A stretch of DNA of 64,000 nt from Pelagibacteraceae bacterium AG-430-I06 (GCA_003209895.1 QCOH01000002.1:51972-115971), one strand, 5' to 3'. Numbered from the stretch's first letter, positions 46,385 to 55,037 are shown. The notes: generated by a model from the letters alone, not told the origin. Program-made: numbers and translations.

Positions 46385-47803
46385 ATGTCAAATTTTGTAT
46401 TTTACGATTTCGAAACCAGTTCATCCAATAAACAATGGGGTCAAATTATTGAGGTAGGAGCGATATTGGTTGATGATCAATTAAATGAATTAGACAGATT
46501 TGAGTCTAGATCCAGGCTGTCACCAGGAATTATTCCCGAGGCAATGTCATTGATTGTAACTAAAACCTCACCCAAAAAATTAAAAGAAACTAATCTATCA
46601 CACTATGAAATGGTTAAACAGTTTGTAGATAAACTTAAAACTTGGGGCAAGGTTACTTTTATTGGCTGGAATAATATTGAGTTTGATCAAATTTTTTGGA
46701 GGAATACTTTATTTCAGAATTTGCAATATCCTTTTACTTCAACAACCAACGGAAATAAAGAGGGTGATCTACTCAATCTAGCCAGAGCTGCAAATCTCTA
46801 CTATCCAAATACACTTAAGAATGCGATTAATAAAAAAGGAAATTTAGAATATAAACTTGACACTATGGCGCCTCTAAATGGAATTAAACATGCTGCTCAT
46901 ACAGCAATAGGAGATTGTGGCGCTACATTAGAGATTGCTAAAATTATAAAAAAAAAAGCGGCAAGTGTTTGGGACAGTAGTCTTTTAACTTCGAACAAAG
47001 ATGAGAGTCTAAAGATAATCAAGAGTGAAAAGCTTTTTTGTGCTAATGAGTTTTATTACGGTAAAGTTGTTCCTTTCGTTCAGACATTTGTTTGTCAACA
47101 TCCAATTTATCAATGGCCAAAAACTTTTGATTTAAAGCATGATCCAGCTATTTATATGGATATGCCAGTTCAGACATTAAAAGAAGAGTTAAAAAAAGCA
47201 CCAAAGGTTTTGAGAACTTGTCGTCACAATAAACATCCTATTGTAATGAATCCTTCATACATAGATCAATTTGAAGAATATAAATTGATTGGAATAAATA
47301 AATTAACAAAAAGGGCAGAAATAGTAAGAAAAAATAAAAAATTTGCTGAAAAGGTTGAATTAATTTTAAGAGACGAAGCTCAAGAAAAAGCTGAAACCCA
47401 ATCACAGGAAGATATTTGTGAGGAGGAAAGTTTATATAATTTTCCCCCACCAGAGGACAATAAAGCTTTGGCTGGTTTTCACGATACAGAATGGGACAAA
47501 AAGCTTTTATACTTACAAAAATTTAAAGATAAAAGATTCCATTATTTTGGAAAGAAATTACTTTATCAAGAAAAACCCGATCTTTTACCGAAAGAAGATT
47601 ATGATGAAATACACAATACAATTAAAAAAAGGGTTCTTTCTACATCTGAAAATAAAAAATGGAATACTATTCCTAGAACTTACAAAGAAATTGATGACCT
47701 TAGAATAAAATTTGAAAAGAACAAAGAAACAGAGAAGCTAAAAATGCTTGAAGAAATTAACGTATACGTTGAAGAATTAGAAAAAGCATATTCTAGGGCA
47801 TAG
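46385..47803 (+). CDS. sbcB: Exonuclease I (SbcB-like) DEDDh nuclease
   Basis: A 472-residue protein. The N-terminal exonuclease has ExoI DFETSSSNKQWGQIIEVGA, ExoII FIGWNNIEFDQIF and ExoIII HTAIGDCGAT. The long C-terminal half (VQTFVCQHPIYQWP, LRTCRHNKHPIVMN, FHDTEWDKKLLYLQKFKD) matches the ExoI/SbcB domain that wraps single-stranded DNA. It degrades ssDNA 3' to 5'. Confidence 0.85.
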   Translation: MSNFVFYDFETSSSNKQWGQIIEVGAILVDDQLNELDRFESRSRLSPGIIPEAMSLIVTKTSPKKLKETNLSHYEMVKQFVDKLKTWGKVTFIGWNNIEFDQIFWRNTLFQNLQYPFTSTTNGNKEGDLLNLARAANLYYPNTLKNAINKKGNLEYKLDTMAPLNGIKHAAHTAIGDCGATLEIAKIIKKKAASVWDSSLLTSNKDESLKIIKSEKLFCANEFYYGKVVPFVQTFVCQHPIYQWPKTFDLKHDPAIYMDMPVQTLKEELKKAPKVLRTCRHNKHPIVMNPSYIDQFEEYKLIGINKLTKRAEIVRKNKKFAEKVELILRDEAQEKAETQSQEDICEEESLYNFPPPEDNKALAGFHDTEWDKKLLYLQKFKDKRFHYFGKKLLYQEKPDLLPKEDYDEIHNTIKKRVLSTSENKKWNTIPRTYKEIDDLRIKFEKNKETEKLKMLEEINVYVEELEKAYSRA

Positions 47804-47835
47804 TTGACATTTTTGAAAAAAACTTTATTTATAAT
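47804..47835 (+). promoter_or_regulatory. Candidate trxA promoter
   Basis: A perfect TTGACA (47804-47809) follows the sbcB stop. TATAAT occurs at 47830-47835, but 20 nt away and only 3 nt before the trxA ATG. A poorer -10 (TATTTA, 47826-47831) has 16-nt spacing. trxA may be read from here with little or no leader. Confidence 0.3.
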
Positions 47836-47838
47836 TTT

Positions 47839-48159
47839 ATGGCCACAAAAAAAGTAACTGATGAAAATTTTGAAACTGAAGTTATAAAATCTCAGAAGCC
47901 GACCATTGTGGACTTTTGGGCAGAATGGTGTGGTCCATGTAAACAAATCGGACCAATACTTGAGGAAATCTCCAACGAAATGTCTAATGATGTTGTGATA
48001 GCTAAACATAATATTGATCAAGAGCCCAATATACCAACGAAGTATGGGATAAGAGGAATTCCAACTATGCTTTTGTTTAAATCAGGAGAGCTCAAAGCAA
48101 CAAAAGTTGGAGCAACTACAAAATCAAATATTGTATCTTGGATAAAAGAAAACATTTAA
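47839..48159 (+). CDS. trxA: Thioredoxin
   Basis: A 106-residue thioredoxin with the active site WCGPC (Cys31, Cys34), the cis-Pro in GIRGIPTMLLF and typical length. It is a general disulfide reductant in the cytosol. In related alphaproteobacteria it follows addA and faces folC; here it follows rmuC-sbcB and its end overlaps the folC end by 4 nt. Confidence 0.95.
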   Translation: MATKKVTDENFETEVIKSQKPTIVDFWAEWCGPCKQIGPILEEISNEMSNDVVIAKHNIDQEPNIPTKYGIRGIPTMLLFKSGELKATKVGATTKSNIVSWIKENI

Positions 48160-49412
48160 TTTAAACTTAAAGCGTGGCCTACGAGATATAAACTACCAAA
48201 TATAACAATTATTTTCTTATTTTTTTTTGGAATTTTTTTTATTGCATCTCTTATGTCTTTTGATGCAATTGTCTCAAATCCATTTTTCTTTGCGATCTGT
48301 ACTAGTTCAGACTCACTCATAGCGTTAGGTTCATTTGGTATTTTCACAGTTACAACTTTTTTGAAAATACCTTTGAAATTTTTTATAAGCAAATCTGGAT
48401 TTTTATTTTTGAGACTTCCCCATACAGCATAAATAGGCTCTTCAAACCTTTTTAAAAATCTTGCTAAATTTTTGGTAGACTCATCACTATGACAACCATC
48501 CACTAAAATTCTTGTTTTATTAAGTTTTTTTGTGAGTTTCCCTCTTATAAATTGAACCCTTCCTTCAAATTGTATTTTTGGAATAGTTTTTTTAATTATT
48601 TTTTTTTTAACACCTAAATCTAGGGCAATTTTTATAGCTAATCCTACATTATCCAACAAACCTACAGAATGAACCTTTTTTGAATTAAGATAAATCAAAT
48701 TTTTATTATCTTTGTAAAACATTTTCTTATTTTTATTTATTATCTTCCAAGATCCATATTTTATTTTTATACTATTATTTTTATTTAAAATTTTTTTTAT
48801 TAACTTTGTTGTTTTAGGCTTTTGTTTGCCTATGTAAATTCTTGTATTTTCACTTAAATAACCAACTTTTTGTTTACAAATTTCCTCCAAGGTCTTAGGG
48901 CGGACCCATTCTTGATGTTGATAATTTATATTTGTAACTATTTGAGCTAAAGGATTGGACCATAGATTTGTACTATCTTTTCTAAACAAAAGTCCACTCT
49001 CAATAAGGTTAAATGAGTTTGAGTTTGTTTTGACTGCTGCTAAAATATAAATACAGGTCAGCAACTCAAACAAAGTAAGTTTTTGTTGAGTTTGCTCTAT
49101 AATTTTCTTATATTTTTTGATCTCATTTAAAGTAATAAATCTATTTCCCAACCAAAATCTTTGTCGAATATCATATAAATGGGGACTGGTGAAAGTATTT
49201 ACTTTCTGGCGGTTTGCCTCGAGAAAGTATTTTAATGAAGTTAAAACGCTGTTTTTACCGTCACTTCCAATAATATTTATTATTTTTTTAAGGCTTTCTT
49301 CTGGATTGTTAAGTTTTTTTAAAACTTTTTTTATTCTTTTGAGATCAAGATTAATACGACTGCTATACTGCTTTTGAAGTTTTCTGTAAAGATTCTTTGA
49401 AATTTGTGACAT
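48156..49412 (-). CDS. folC: FolC-like folylpolyglutamate/dihydrofolate synthase, divergent
   Basis: A Mur-ligase-family protein of about 418 residues. The family layout is clear (FTSPHLYDIRQRF, LTLFELLTCIYILA, FEGRVQFIRG, ILVDGCHSDEST, AVWGSLKNKN), but signatures are altered: the P-loop GTNGKGS reads GSDGKNS, and the usual EVGLGGRLDATN reads ESGLLFRKDSTN. The Lys, Glu and one His (YQHQEW) remain. The start is ATG 49412 or 49418; either overlaps the end of accD by about 50 nt, which the alignable N-terminus requires. Confidence 0.8.
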   Translation of the reverse strand: MSQISKNLYRKLQKQYSSRINLDLKRIKKVLKKLNNPEESLKKIINIIGSDGKNSVLTSLKYFLEANRQKVNTFTSPHLYDIRQRFWLGNRFITLNEIKKYKKIIEQTQQKLTLFELLTCIYILAAVKTNSNSFNLIESGLLFRKDSTNLWSNPLAQIVTNINYQHQEWVRPKTLEEICKQKVGYLSENTRIYIGKQKPKTTKLIKKILNKNNSIKIKYGSWKIINKNKKMFYKDNKNLIYLNSKKVHSVGLLDNVGLAIKIALDLGVKKKIIKKTIPKIQFEGRVQFIRGKLTKKLNKTRILVDGCHSDESTKNLARFLKRFEEPIYAVWGSLKNKNPDLLIKNFKGIFKKVVTVKIPNEPNAMSESELVQIAKKNGFETIASKDIRDAIKKIPKKNKKIIVIFGSLYLVGHALSLN

Positions 49413-50292
49413 TATCATTTTCAGATATAAACTGAGCTTGCTTTTTCTTCAATAAAATTGATAAGAGAGTTGAAACTGTAGATCTTAAAAACTTTCTTTC
49501 AATAACCATATCTATACCACCATGTTCTTTAACAAATTCTGCTGTTTGAAAATTTTCTGGTAACTCTTCTTTTACGGTGCTTTCAATTACTCTTCTACCT
49601 GCAAAGGCTACAATTGCTTTTGGTTCTGCAATTAAAACATCGCCTAATGAGGCAAAACTTCCTGTAACACCTCCTGCTGTTGGGTTACACATTACAATTA
49701 TATAAGGTAAGTTCTTACTTTTTAATTCATTTACAGCAAGAACGGTTTTACTCATCATCATTAGTGATATAGCTGATTCCATCATTCTTTGGCCACCACT
49801 GGAACTAAAAAAAATAAATGGAGTTTTTTTATCAATTGCATTCTGAACACCATGAACAAACGCTTCACCAGAAGCTGCACCGACAGAGCCTCCAATAAAA
49901 TTGAAATTCTGCGCACCAGCTGTTACAGTAATATTATTTACTTTTCCCTCCGCTATAAGTATTGCGTCTGATTGTTTAGTTTTTTCACGAGCAATTTTAA
50001 GTCTTTCAGTATATTTTTTGGTATCGACAAATTTTAATGGATCATCTTTTGGAACTGGAGTGTCAATAATACTAAATTCTTTATTATCAAAGAATACTTT
50101 AAATCTATCCTCACAACTTAATTTATGATGGAAACCACATGTTGGGCAAACACTTAAGTTTTTGAAAAGATCATCTTTATAAATTAAATTCTTACATTCA
50201 CAGGTCGTCCAAAGGGCTTCTTTGCTTGTAGAAGTTCTTTTTGCAAAAAGAGACTTAATTTTTGGTTTTATAAATTTTGTAATCCAGTTCAT
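49363..50292 (-). CDS. accD: Acetyl-CoA carboxylase carboxyltransferase beta subunit
   Basis: A 309-residue subunit with an N-terminal zinc ribbon (TTCECKNLIY ... CPTCGFHH; the first pair is C-x-C rather than C-x2-C) and the crotonase-fold core GGSVGAASGEAFV, FFSSSGGQRMMESA, MCNPTAGGVTGSFASLGD and AFAGRRVIEST. It transfers carboxyl from biotin to acetyl-CoA together with AccA (outside the window). It overlaps trpA by 4 nt and folC by about 50 nt. Confidence 0.94.
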   Translation of the reverse strand: MNWITKFIKPKIKSLFAKRTSTSKEALWTTCECKNLIYKDDLFKNLSVCPTCGFHHKLSCEDRFKVFFDNKEFSIIDTPVPKDDPLKFVDTKKYTERLKIAREKTKQSDAILIAEGKVNNITVTAGAQNFNFIGGSVGAASGEAFVHGVQNAIDKKTPFIFFSSSGGQRMMESAISLMMMSKTVLAVNELKSKNLPYIIVMCNPTAGGVTGSFASLGDVLIAEPKAIVAFAGRRVIESTVKEELPENFQTAEFVKEHGGIDMVIERKFLRSTVSTLLSILLKKKQAQFISENDNVTNFKESLQKTSKAV

Positions 50293-51089
50293 TTGATTTT
50301 ATTTCTTAAGCTTTTTACCATTTTATTTAATTTTATGACAGGATTTTGACGATTTTTTAAAGACCTGGTTATTTCTTTACATAATTCACTTCCTACGACT
50401 AAACCATCGGAGTTTTTTAGAGACCTAATAGTTTTTGTGGTTATTCCAAAACCAATTACCAAATTTTTAGACTTGTTAATTTTTTTAATCTTAATGTAAT
50501 TTTTTAGAATTTTTTTAGGCGAAACTTTTAATTTGCCACCTGTGGTTGATAGCATACTTATATAATAAATCATGTCATGTGAATTGAATATAATCTTTCT
50601 CATTCTATCTTTTGAGGTTGTGGGTGACAACAGTTGAACAAAAGTAATAGAATTTTTTTTACACAATCTTGCAAATTCTTTGTTATCAGGCCAAGGAAGA
50701 TCTACTATTATTAATCCATTAACACCTACCTGCCTACATTTTTTAATAAATTTTTTTTCACCATAACGATATACCATTTGATAGTAGCCCATTAAAATAC
50801 ATGGTTTTGCATTTTTAATTTTTTTATAACTTTTAACTAACTGGAAAACGTCTTTAAGTTTTATTCCGTTTCTTAAGGCTCTGTAAGAACTATTTTGTAT
50901 TTGAGGACCATCTGCAGTTGGAGCATTATGTGGAAAACCAATTTCTAGAATATCAACGTACTCAGAGATTGATTTTAAAATTTCTAGTGATTTTTTTTTG
51001 GTGTTGTCCCCAGCCACAATATAAGTAAGGAGTGCGGGTCTATTTTCTTTTTTACATTTTTGAAAAGCTAAAGAAATTTGTGATTTCAT
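50289..51089 (-). CDS. trpA: Tryptophan synthase alpha-like protein (altered interface)
   Basis: A 266-residue TIM barrel. Numbering matches the Salmonella enzyme at the active site: catalytic Glu49 (ILEIG) and Asp60 (TADGPQIQ) are kept, and Tyr175-like (IYYIS) and the Thr-Gly of loop 6 are present. However the invariant FSDP (54-57) reads HNAP, so Asp56, which contacts Lys167 of TrpB, is Ala. The phosphate site (GFGI, VVGSEL) looks normal. It could still cleave indole-3-glycerol phosphate or a similar phosphate. It overlaps trpB and accD by 4 nt each. Confidence 0.85.
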   Translation of the reverse strand: MKSQISLAFQKCKKENRPALLTYIVAGDNTKKKSLEILKSISEYVDILEIGFPHNAPTADGPQIQNSSYRALRNGIKLKDVFQLVKSYKKIKNAKPCILMGYYQMVYRYGEKKFIKKCRQVGVNGLIIVDLPWPDNKEFARLCKKNSITFVQLLSPTTSKDRMRKIIFNSHDMIYYISMLSTTGGKLKVSPKKILKNYIKIKKINKSKNLVIGFGITTKTIRSLKNSDGLVVGSELCKEITRSLKNRQNPVIKLNKMVKSLRNKIK

Positions 51090-52315
51090 CTTGAGTAACT
51101 TCCCAAATATTTTTTAATTATACTCGCGTCTTTAATACTGTCTCCACATGAGTCTACACAAATTATTGTTGACTCATCAAGCTTAGGGGCGATCTTGATT
51201 GCTTCTGCAAAAGCATGAGCTGGTTCTAAACTTGGGGAAATCTCCTCAAGTTTAGTTACAAGTTTAAAAGCATCAAGAGACTCCTCATCGCTAGCAGAAG
51301 TATATCTAGCTCTTCTAGTATCTTTTAAAAGACAGTGTATAGGGCTTACAGACGGGTAGTCTAAACCACTACTAATGGACTCAGTTTCATTAATTTGACC
51401 ATCCGAATTTTGTATACAATAGGCAGCTGCACCATGAAGTACTCCAATTCTAGAATTTTTACTTAGTGGAGCAGCATGAAGTTTACTTTTTTTTGGTCCA
51501 CCTGCTTCTACACCGATTAATTCAACCTGATTTTTATTATAATCAATAAATTCACTCCAGAATCCATAAGCACTTGAGCCTCCACCAACACAATTTACTA
51601 GTTTTAATTTATTTGGTATTTCTCCAAATTCATCTTCTAACTGAATTTTAAGCTCCCTTGAAATTTGAGCAGTGCTCCATCCGCATATCTTTACAAAGAT
51701 ATTTGGACCAACGAGACTACCTATTCCCATGTGGACTTTATCACAATTAGATACCCAGTACCTAATACATTCGCTAACAGCATCCACAAGAGTTTTACTT
51801 CCAGAATTTACAGGAATTATTTCAGCACCATTTTTTTTTATTTCATCACAGTTTGGCTTTTGTCTTTCGATATCTCGGGTTCCCATAAAAACTTTACACC
51901 CAAGGCCAAACTTTTTTGCAACCATAGAAAACATTTTTCCATTATACCCGGCACCAGTATCTGTGCAGATATACTTCTTTTTTGCTCTTTTACATAACAT
52001 TGCGTGGGTAATAGCATTATATATTTTGTGCGCTCCACCATTAGCATCTGAAACCATTTTTGCGTAAATCTGCGCACCACCTAAATAATCTGTAAGGTTT
52101 TGAAGCTTGATAAATCTAGTTGGTTTTCCAACATAGTTTTCGTAGAGATCATCTCTTTCTTTTATAAAATTTTTATCATTTCTTGATTTTAAAAATAATT
52201 TAGTTAAGTCATCAATAGGTTTTTTAAGTGTTTCAGCGATATAATTGCCGCCAAATTTACCATAAAAACCATTAACATCTTGATCAATTAAAGGTATTCC
52301 TTTTTTAATTTTCAT
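51086..52315 (-). CDS. trpB: Tryptophan synthase beta-like PLP enzyme with altered active site
   Basis: A 409-residue fold type II PLP enzyme, collinear with TrpB. PLP Lys97 (GGAHK, Lys87 in Salmonella), ERQ, GLDYPSV, the phosphate loop GGGSSA and Glu in PSLEPAHA are kept. Changed from near-invariant states are Glu109 to Asp119, Gln114-His115 to Tyr124-Asn125, Lys167 to Val177, Asn236 to Ser, Ser377 to Cys390 and the stretch before the PLP Lys (RED-L-NHTG to MVSDANGG). Position and partner argue for a TrpAB-like complex; the reaction may not be tryptophan synthesis. Confidence 0.85.
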   Translation of the reverse strand: MKIKKGIPLIDQDVNGFYGKFGGNYIAETLKKPIDDLTKLFLKSRNDKNFIKERDDLYENYVGKPTRFIKLQNLTDYLGGAQIYAKMVSDANGGAHKIYNAITHAMLCKRAKKKYICTDTGAGYNGKMFSMVAKKFGLGCKVFMGTRDIERQKPNCDEIKKNGAEIIPVNSGSKTLVDAVSECIRYWVSNCDKVHMGIGSLVGPNIFVKICGWSTAQISRELKIQLEDEFGEIPNKLKLVNCVGGGSSAYGFWSEFIDYNKNQVELIGVEAGGPKKSKLHAAPLSKNSRIGVLHGAAAYCIQNSDGQINETESISSGLDYPSVSPIHCLLKDTRRARYTSASDEESLDAFKLVTKLEEISPSLEPAHAFAEAIKIAPKLDESTIICVDSCGDSIKDASIIKKYLGSYSR

Positions 52316-52338
52316 TTTTTTAAATAAGACTAATTTTG

Positions 52339-53010
52339 CTACTGTGAGGACTGTATAATTTTTTTAATGTTTTGAACAGAGTCACCTTGGATGATAGGTC
52401 TTCCTATTACCGCAAAACATTTTTCATCAGCAATTCTTGAGAAATCAGCGTAACTCATTACTCTTTTTTGGTCCTGTTTATCTTCTTTGCCTCTTATTCC
52501 TGGACAAAAAATCTTAAGTTTTTTTGATAAGGTTCTTATAAGTGGAATATCTTGGGCAGATGCAATTACGCCAGCAATGTTTGATCTGATAGCTAAGTTA
52601 ACCAAAAGCTTAATCTGGTTTTGTACTGAATTTTTTATACCTATTCCCTCAAGATCTGATTGTGAAGTAAGAACAGTAACTCCCAGTAGATCAGTTTCAC
52701 CAGAAACCTCTTGTGCAGCATTAAGCATCTCATAGTCTCCACTGGTGTGAATAGTCAAATATTTTACCGTTCTTAAATTAGCAATTGCAGCTACAGTTTT
52801 TTTAACTTGATTTGGAATATCATGAAGCTTCAAGTCTAGAAATATTTCTGTACCCAGATCCTTAAACAGTTCTAAGCCTTTGGCGCCACAAATTGTATAA
52901 AGCTCAGTACCTATCTTGAAACCAGCAACATGATCTTTAACGTTCTTTGCTACATCCAGAGCTTTTTCCAGAGAGTTAAAATCTAAGGCAACAAAAATAT
53001 TTTTTTTCAA
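52339..53010 (-). CDS. pyrF: Orotidine 5'-phosphate decarboxylase
   Basis: A 223-residue TIM barrel with the catalytic Asp-x-Lys-x-x-Asp in FLDLKLHDIPNQV, the N-terminal ALDFNS, CPGIRG and the phosphate site AVIGRPIIQGD. It makes UMP. It overlaps ihfB by 4 nt; trpB follows after 23 nt. In many alphaproteobacteria trpF lies between them, but none is here. Confidence 0.94.
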   Translation of the reverse strand: MKKNIFVALDFNSLEKALDVAKNVKDHVAGFKIGTELYTICGAKGLELFKDLGTEIFLDLKLHDIPNQVKKTVAAIANLRTVKYLTIHTSGDYEMLNAAQEVSGETDLLGVTVLTSQSDLEGIGIKNSVQNQIKLLVNLAIRSNIAGVIASAQDIPLIRTLSKKLKIFCPGIRGKEDKQDQKRVMSYADFSRIADEKCFAVIGRPIIQGDSVQNIKKIIQSSQ

Positions 53011-53306
53011 TTTAAATTTCCTAAATTATTAATTCTTTTTTTTAAATCTTTTGACATTTTAAATATTATTGATATTTTTTCTTTAGAGTGAACTTTTTCC
53101 CCAGTTCGTGGGTTTCTAGCATTAACCTTTTCTTTAATTTTTTTTTGGGAAAATCTTCCAAATTGTCTGATCTCGGTTGCCCTATGGTACTTCACTTGAT
53201 TAACAATTGAGTCAGTAATTACTTGAAGTATTTTTTCTATTTCAGATTTTTTTAATTTTCGGTGAATTTTTTCTGATAACTTTGAAATTATCTCAGATTT
53301 CACCAT
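53007..53306 (-). CDS. ihfB: Integration host factor beta subunit (HU/IHF family)
   Basis: A 99-residue DNA-bending protein: helices at the N-terminus (KSEIISKLSEKI), EIRQFGRFSQKKI and the DNA-intercalating arm RNPRTGEKVHSKEK. Position directly after rpsA is the usual ihfB location, which favours IHF-beta over HU. The stop overlaps the pyrF start by 4 nt. Confidence 0.9.
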   Translation of the reverse strand: MVKSEIISKLSEKIHRKLKKSEIEKILQVITDSIVNQVKYHRATEIRQFGRFSQKKIKEKVNARNPRTGEKVHSKEKISIIFKMSKDLKKRINNLGNLN

Positions 53307-53312
53307 ATTAAG

Positions 53313-55037
53313 TTATTTCTTTGTTTTTTTTGGTTTTTTCTTAGAACTAAATACTTTACCAAGAATATCTCCCAAAATAGCCCCGCTTGTAGATCCAGAT
53401 TTACCATATTTTTCAATAGCTATTTTTTCGTTTTGTATCTCTAATTCTTTTATTGATAAGTTTACTTTACGTTTATTTTTGTCTAAATCAATAATCATAC
53501 AATCTATTCTATTTCCAACACTATAAACATCTATTCTCCCATCTTTTGCTAGCTGATTTTTTTTGATTACCAATTGAAATTTTTCTTCGTTTACTGGCGC
53601 AACCTTTATTCCGTTTTTCAATACATTTTGTACTTTGACTGTTATTACTTCTCCATTTTTCTTATCTGCAAAATAGTCAAAAGGATCTTTTTCAAGCTGT
53701 TTGACCCCAAACCTTATTTTTTCTTTTTCCCTGTCAATCTCTACAATTTTAACTTTAATAATATCGTTTTTTTTATATTTTTTTAAATCTTCCTCTTTTT
53801 CTTCCCACGAAATATCTTTGTAATGTAGCAAACCACTTAAATTTGAATTTTCTATATCAAGAAAAATTCCAAAGTCAGTTATATTAACTACTTTTGCCTT
53901 TACTACTGATCCTACAGGGTTATCTTTTAGAAGTTTATCCCAAGGATTTTCCAAAGTTGATTTATAACTAAGTGAAATCCTTCTTTTTTCTGGGTCTATC
54001 TCAATTATTTTAACTTTTACCTCCTGAGATGGCGATAAAACTTTGCTTGGGTTAGCATTTTTTTTTGTCCAATCAAGCTCTGAGGAATGACACAAGCCTT
54101 CAAGACCTTCTCCTATACGGATAAAAGCACCGTATTCAACACACTTTGTTACTTGTCCAGTTACAATATCTCCAACCTTTATTTTCTTTTCTAGGTTTTC
54201 ATAAGGATCAGGATGCATTTGTTTAACACCAACGCTTATTCGTTTTGTGGCCTCATCGATTTTAATAATCTTTACAGAAATCTTTTCTCCAACAGATAAT
54301 AGATCTGATGGTTTTTTTACTCTTGAATAACTGAGATCTGTTACATGCAACAAACTATCGACACCTTGTAGGTCAATAAAAGCACCCCAGTCGGTTAAAC
54401 TTTTTACTGTTCCCTCTACTATTTGCCCTACTTTTATTTTTGATAAAATATTTTTTAGATCTTTATTTCTTGTTTTTTCTAAAACAGCTCTTCTTGATAC
54501 AACAATATTTCCTCTTACCTTGTCTAGCTTTACACATAGAAATTTTAGAGGAACATTCATCAACTCATCGATTTCATAATTTTTTAAAGGTTTTGAATCG
54601 ATTTGAGAGCCAGGAAGAAAACATAAGCAAGAATCTACATTCACTATCATCCCACCTTTACACCTATTAGAAATTATACCTTCAACTTCCTCTTCGTCCT
54701 TAAATGCTTTTTCCATTCTTTTCCAAGACCCCATTCTTTTTGCTTTTTCGCGACTAATTACAATACCGTTAGGCCCTTCAATTCTCTCTAAATAAACTTC
54801 AATTTCTGAATTTACTTTAAGACTATCAAGTTCTTTTGTGATTTTGAATTCTTCAACAGGAATGACACCGTCAGACTTACCGTTAACGTCTAAGACACAA
54901 AACTTTTTTCCAATCTCTACAATTTTAGCTTTTACTAAAGTATTTTCTTTTAGGTCTCTCTTTTTGAAATCTTCTTTTAATAAATTTTCAAATTCTTTAA
55001 TACTGTTTTTATTTTCTACGTTACTTTCTAAAGCCAT
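53313..55037 (-). CDS. rpsA: 30S ribosomal protein S1
   Basis: A 574-residue protein with about six S1 repeats; examples are VEGTVKSLTDWGAFIDLQGVDSLLHVTDLS-type, GQVTKCVEYGAFIRIGEGLEGLCHSSEL-type and KAKVVNITDFGIFLDIENSNLSGLLHYKDI-type units (quoted in part from residues about 205-420). The C-terminus is Lys-rich. It helps the ribosome bind mRNAs with weak ribosome-binding sites, which are common here. It overlaps cmk by 17 nt. Confidence 0.95.
   Translation of the reverse strand: MALESNVENKNSIKEFENLLKEDFKKRDLKENTLVKAKIVEIGKKFCVLDVNGKSDGVIPVEEFKITKELDSLKVNSEIEVYLERIEGPNGIVISREKAKRMGSWKRMEKAFKDEEEVEGIISNRCKGGMIVNVDSCLCFLPGSQIDSKPLKNYEIDELMNVPLKFLCVKLDKVRGNIVVSRRAVLEKTRNKDLKNILSKIKVGQIVEGTVKSLTDWGAFIDLQGVDSLLHVTDLSYSRVKKPSDLLSVGEKISVKIIKIDEATKRISVGVKQMHPDPYENLEKKIKVGDIVTGQVTKCVEYGAFIRIGEGLEGLCHSSELDWTKKNANPSKVLSPSQEVKVKIIEIDPEKRRISLSYKSTLENPWDKLLKDNPVGSVVKAKVVNITDFGIFLDIENSNLSGLLHYKDISWEEKEEDLKKYKKNDIIKVKIVEIDREKEKIRFGVKQLEKDPFDYFADKKNGEVITVKVQNVLKNGIKVAPVNEEKFQLVIKKNQLAKDGRIDVYSVGNRIDCMIIDLDKNKRKVNLSIKELEIQNEKIAIEKYGKSGSTSGAILGDILGKVFSSKKKPKKTKK

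Noticed and set aside
47680-48021. Minus-strand frame across sbcB end and trxA
   Set aside because: It runs antisense to the thioredoxin active site region, and no independent evidence supports it.
51665-52067. Two plus-strand open frames opposite trpB
   Set aside because: They are antisense to conserved TrpB sequence, have low-complexity composition and no family features. They were considered because trpB is unusual, but they look like by-products of codon bias.
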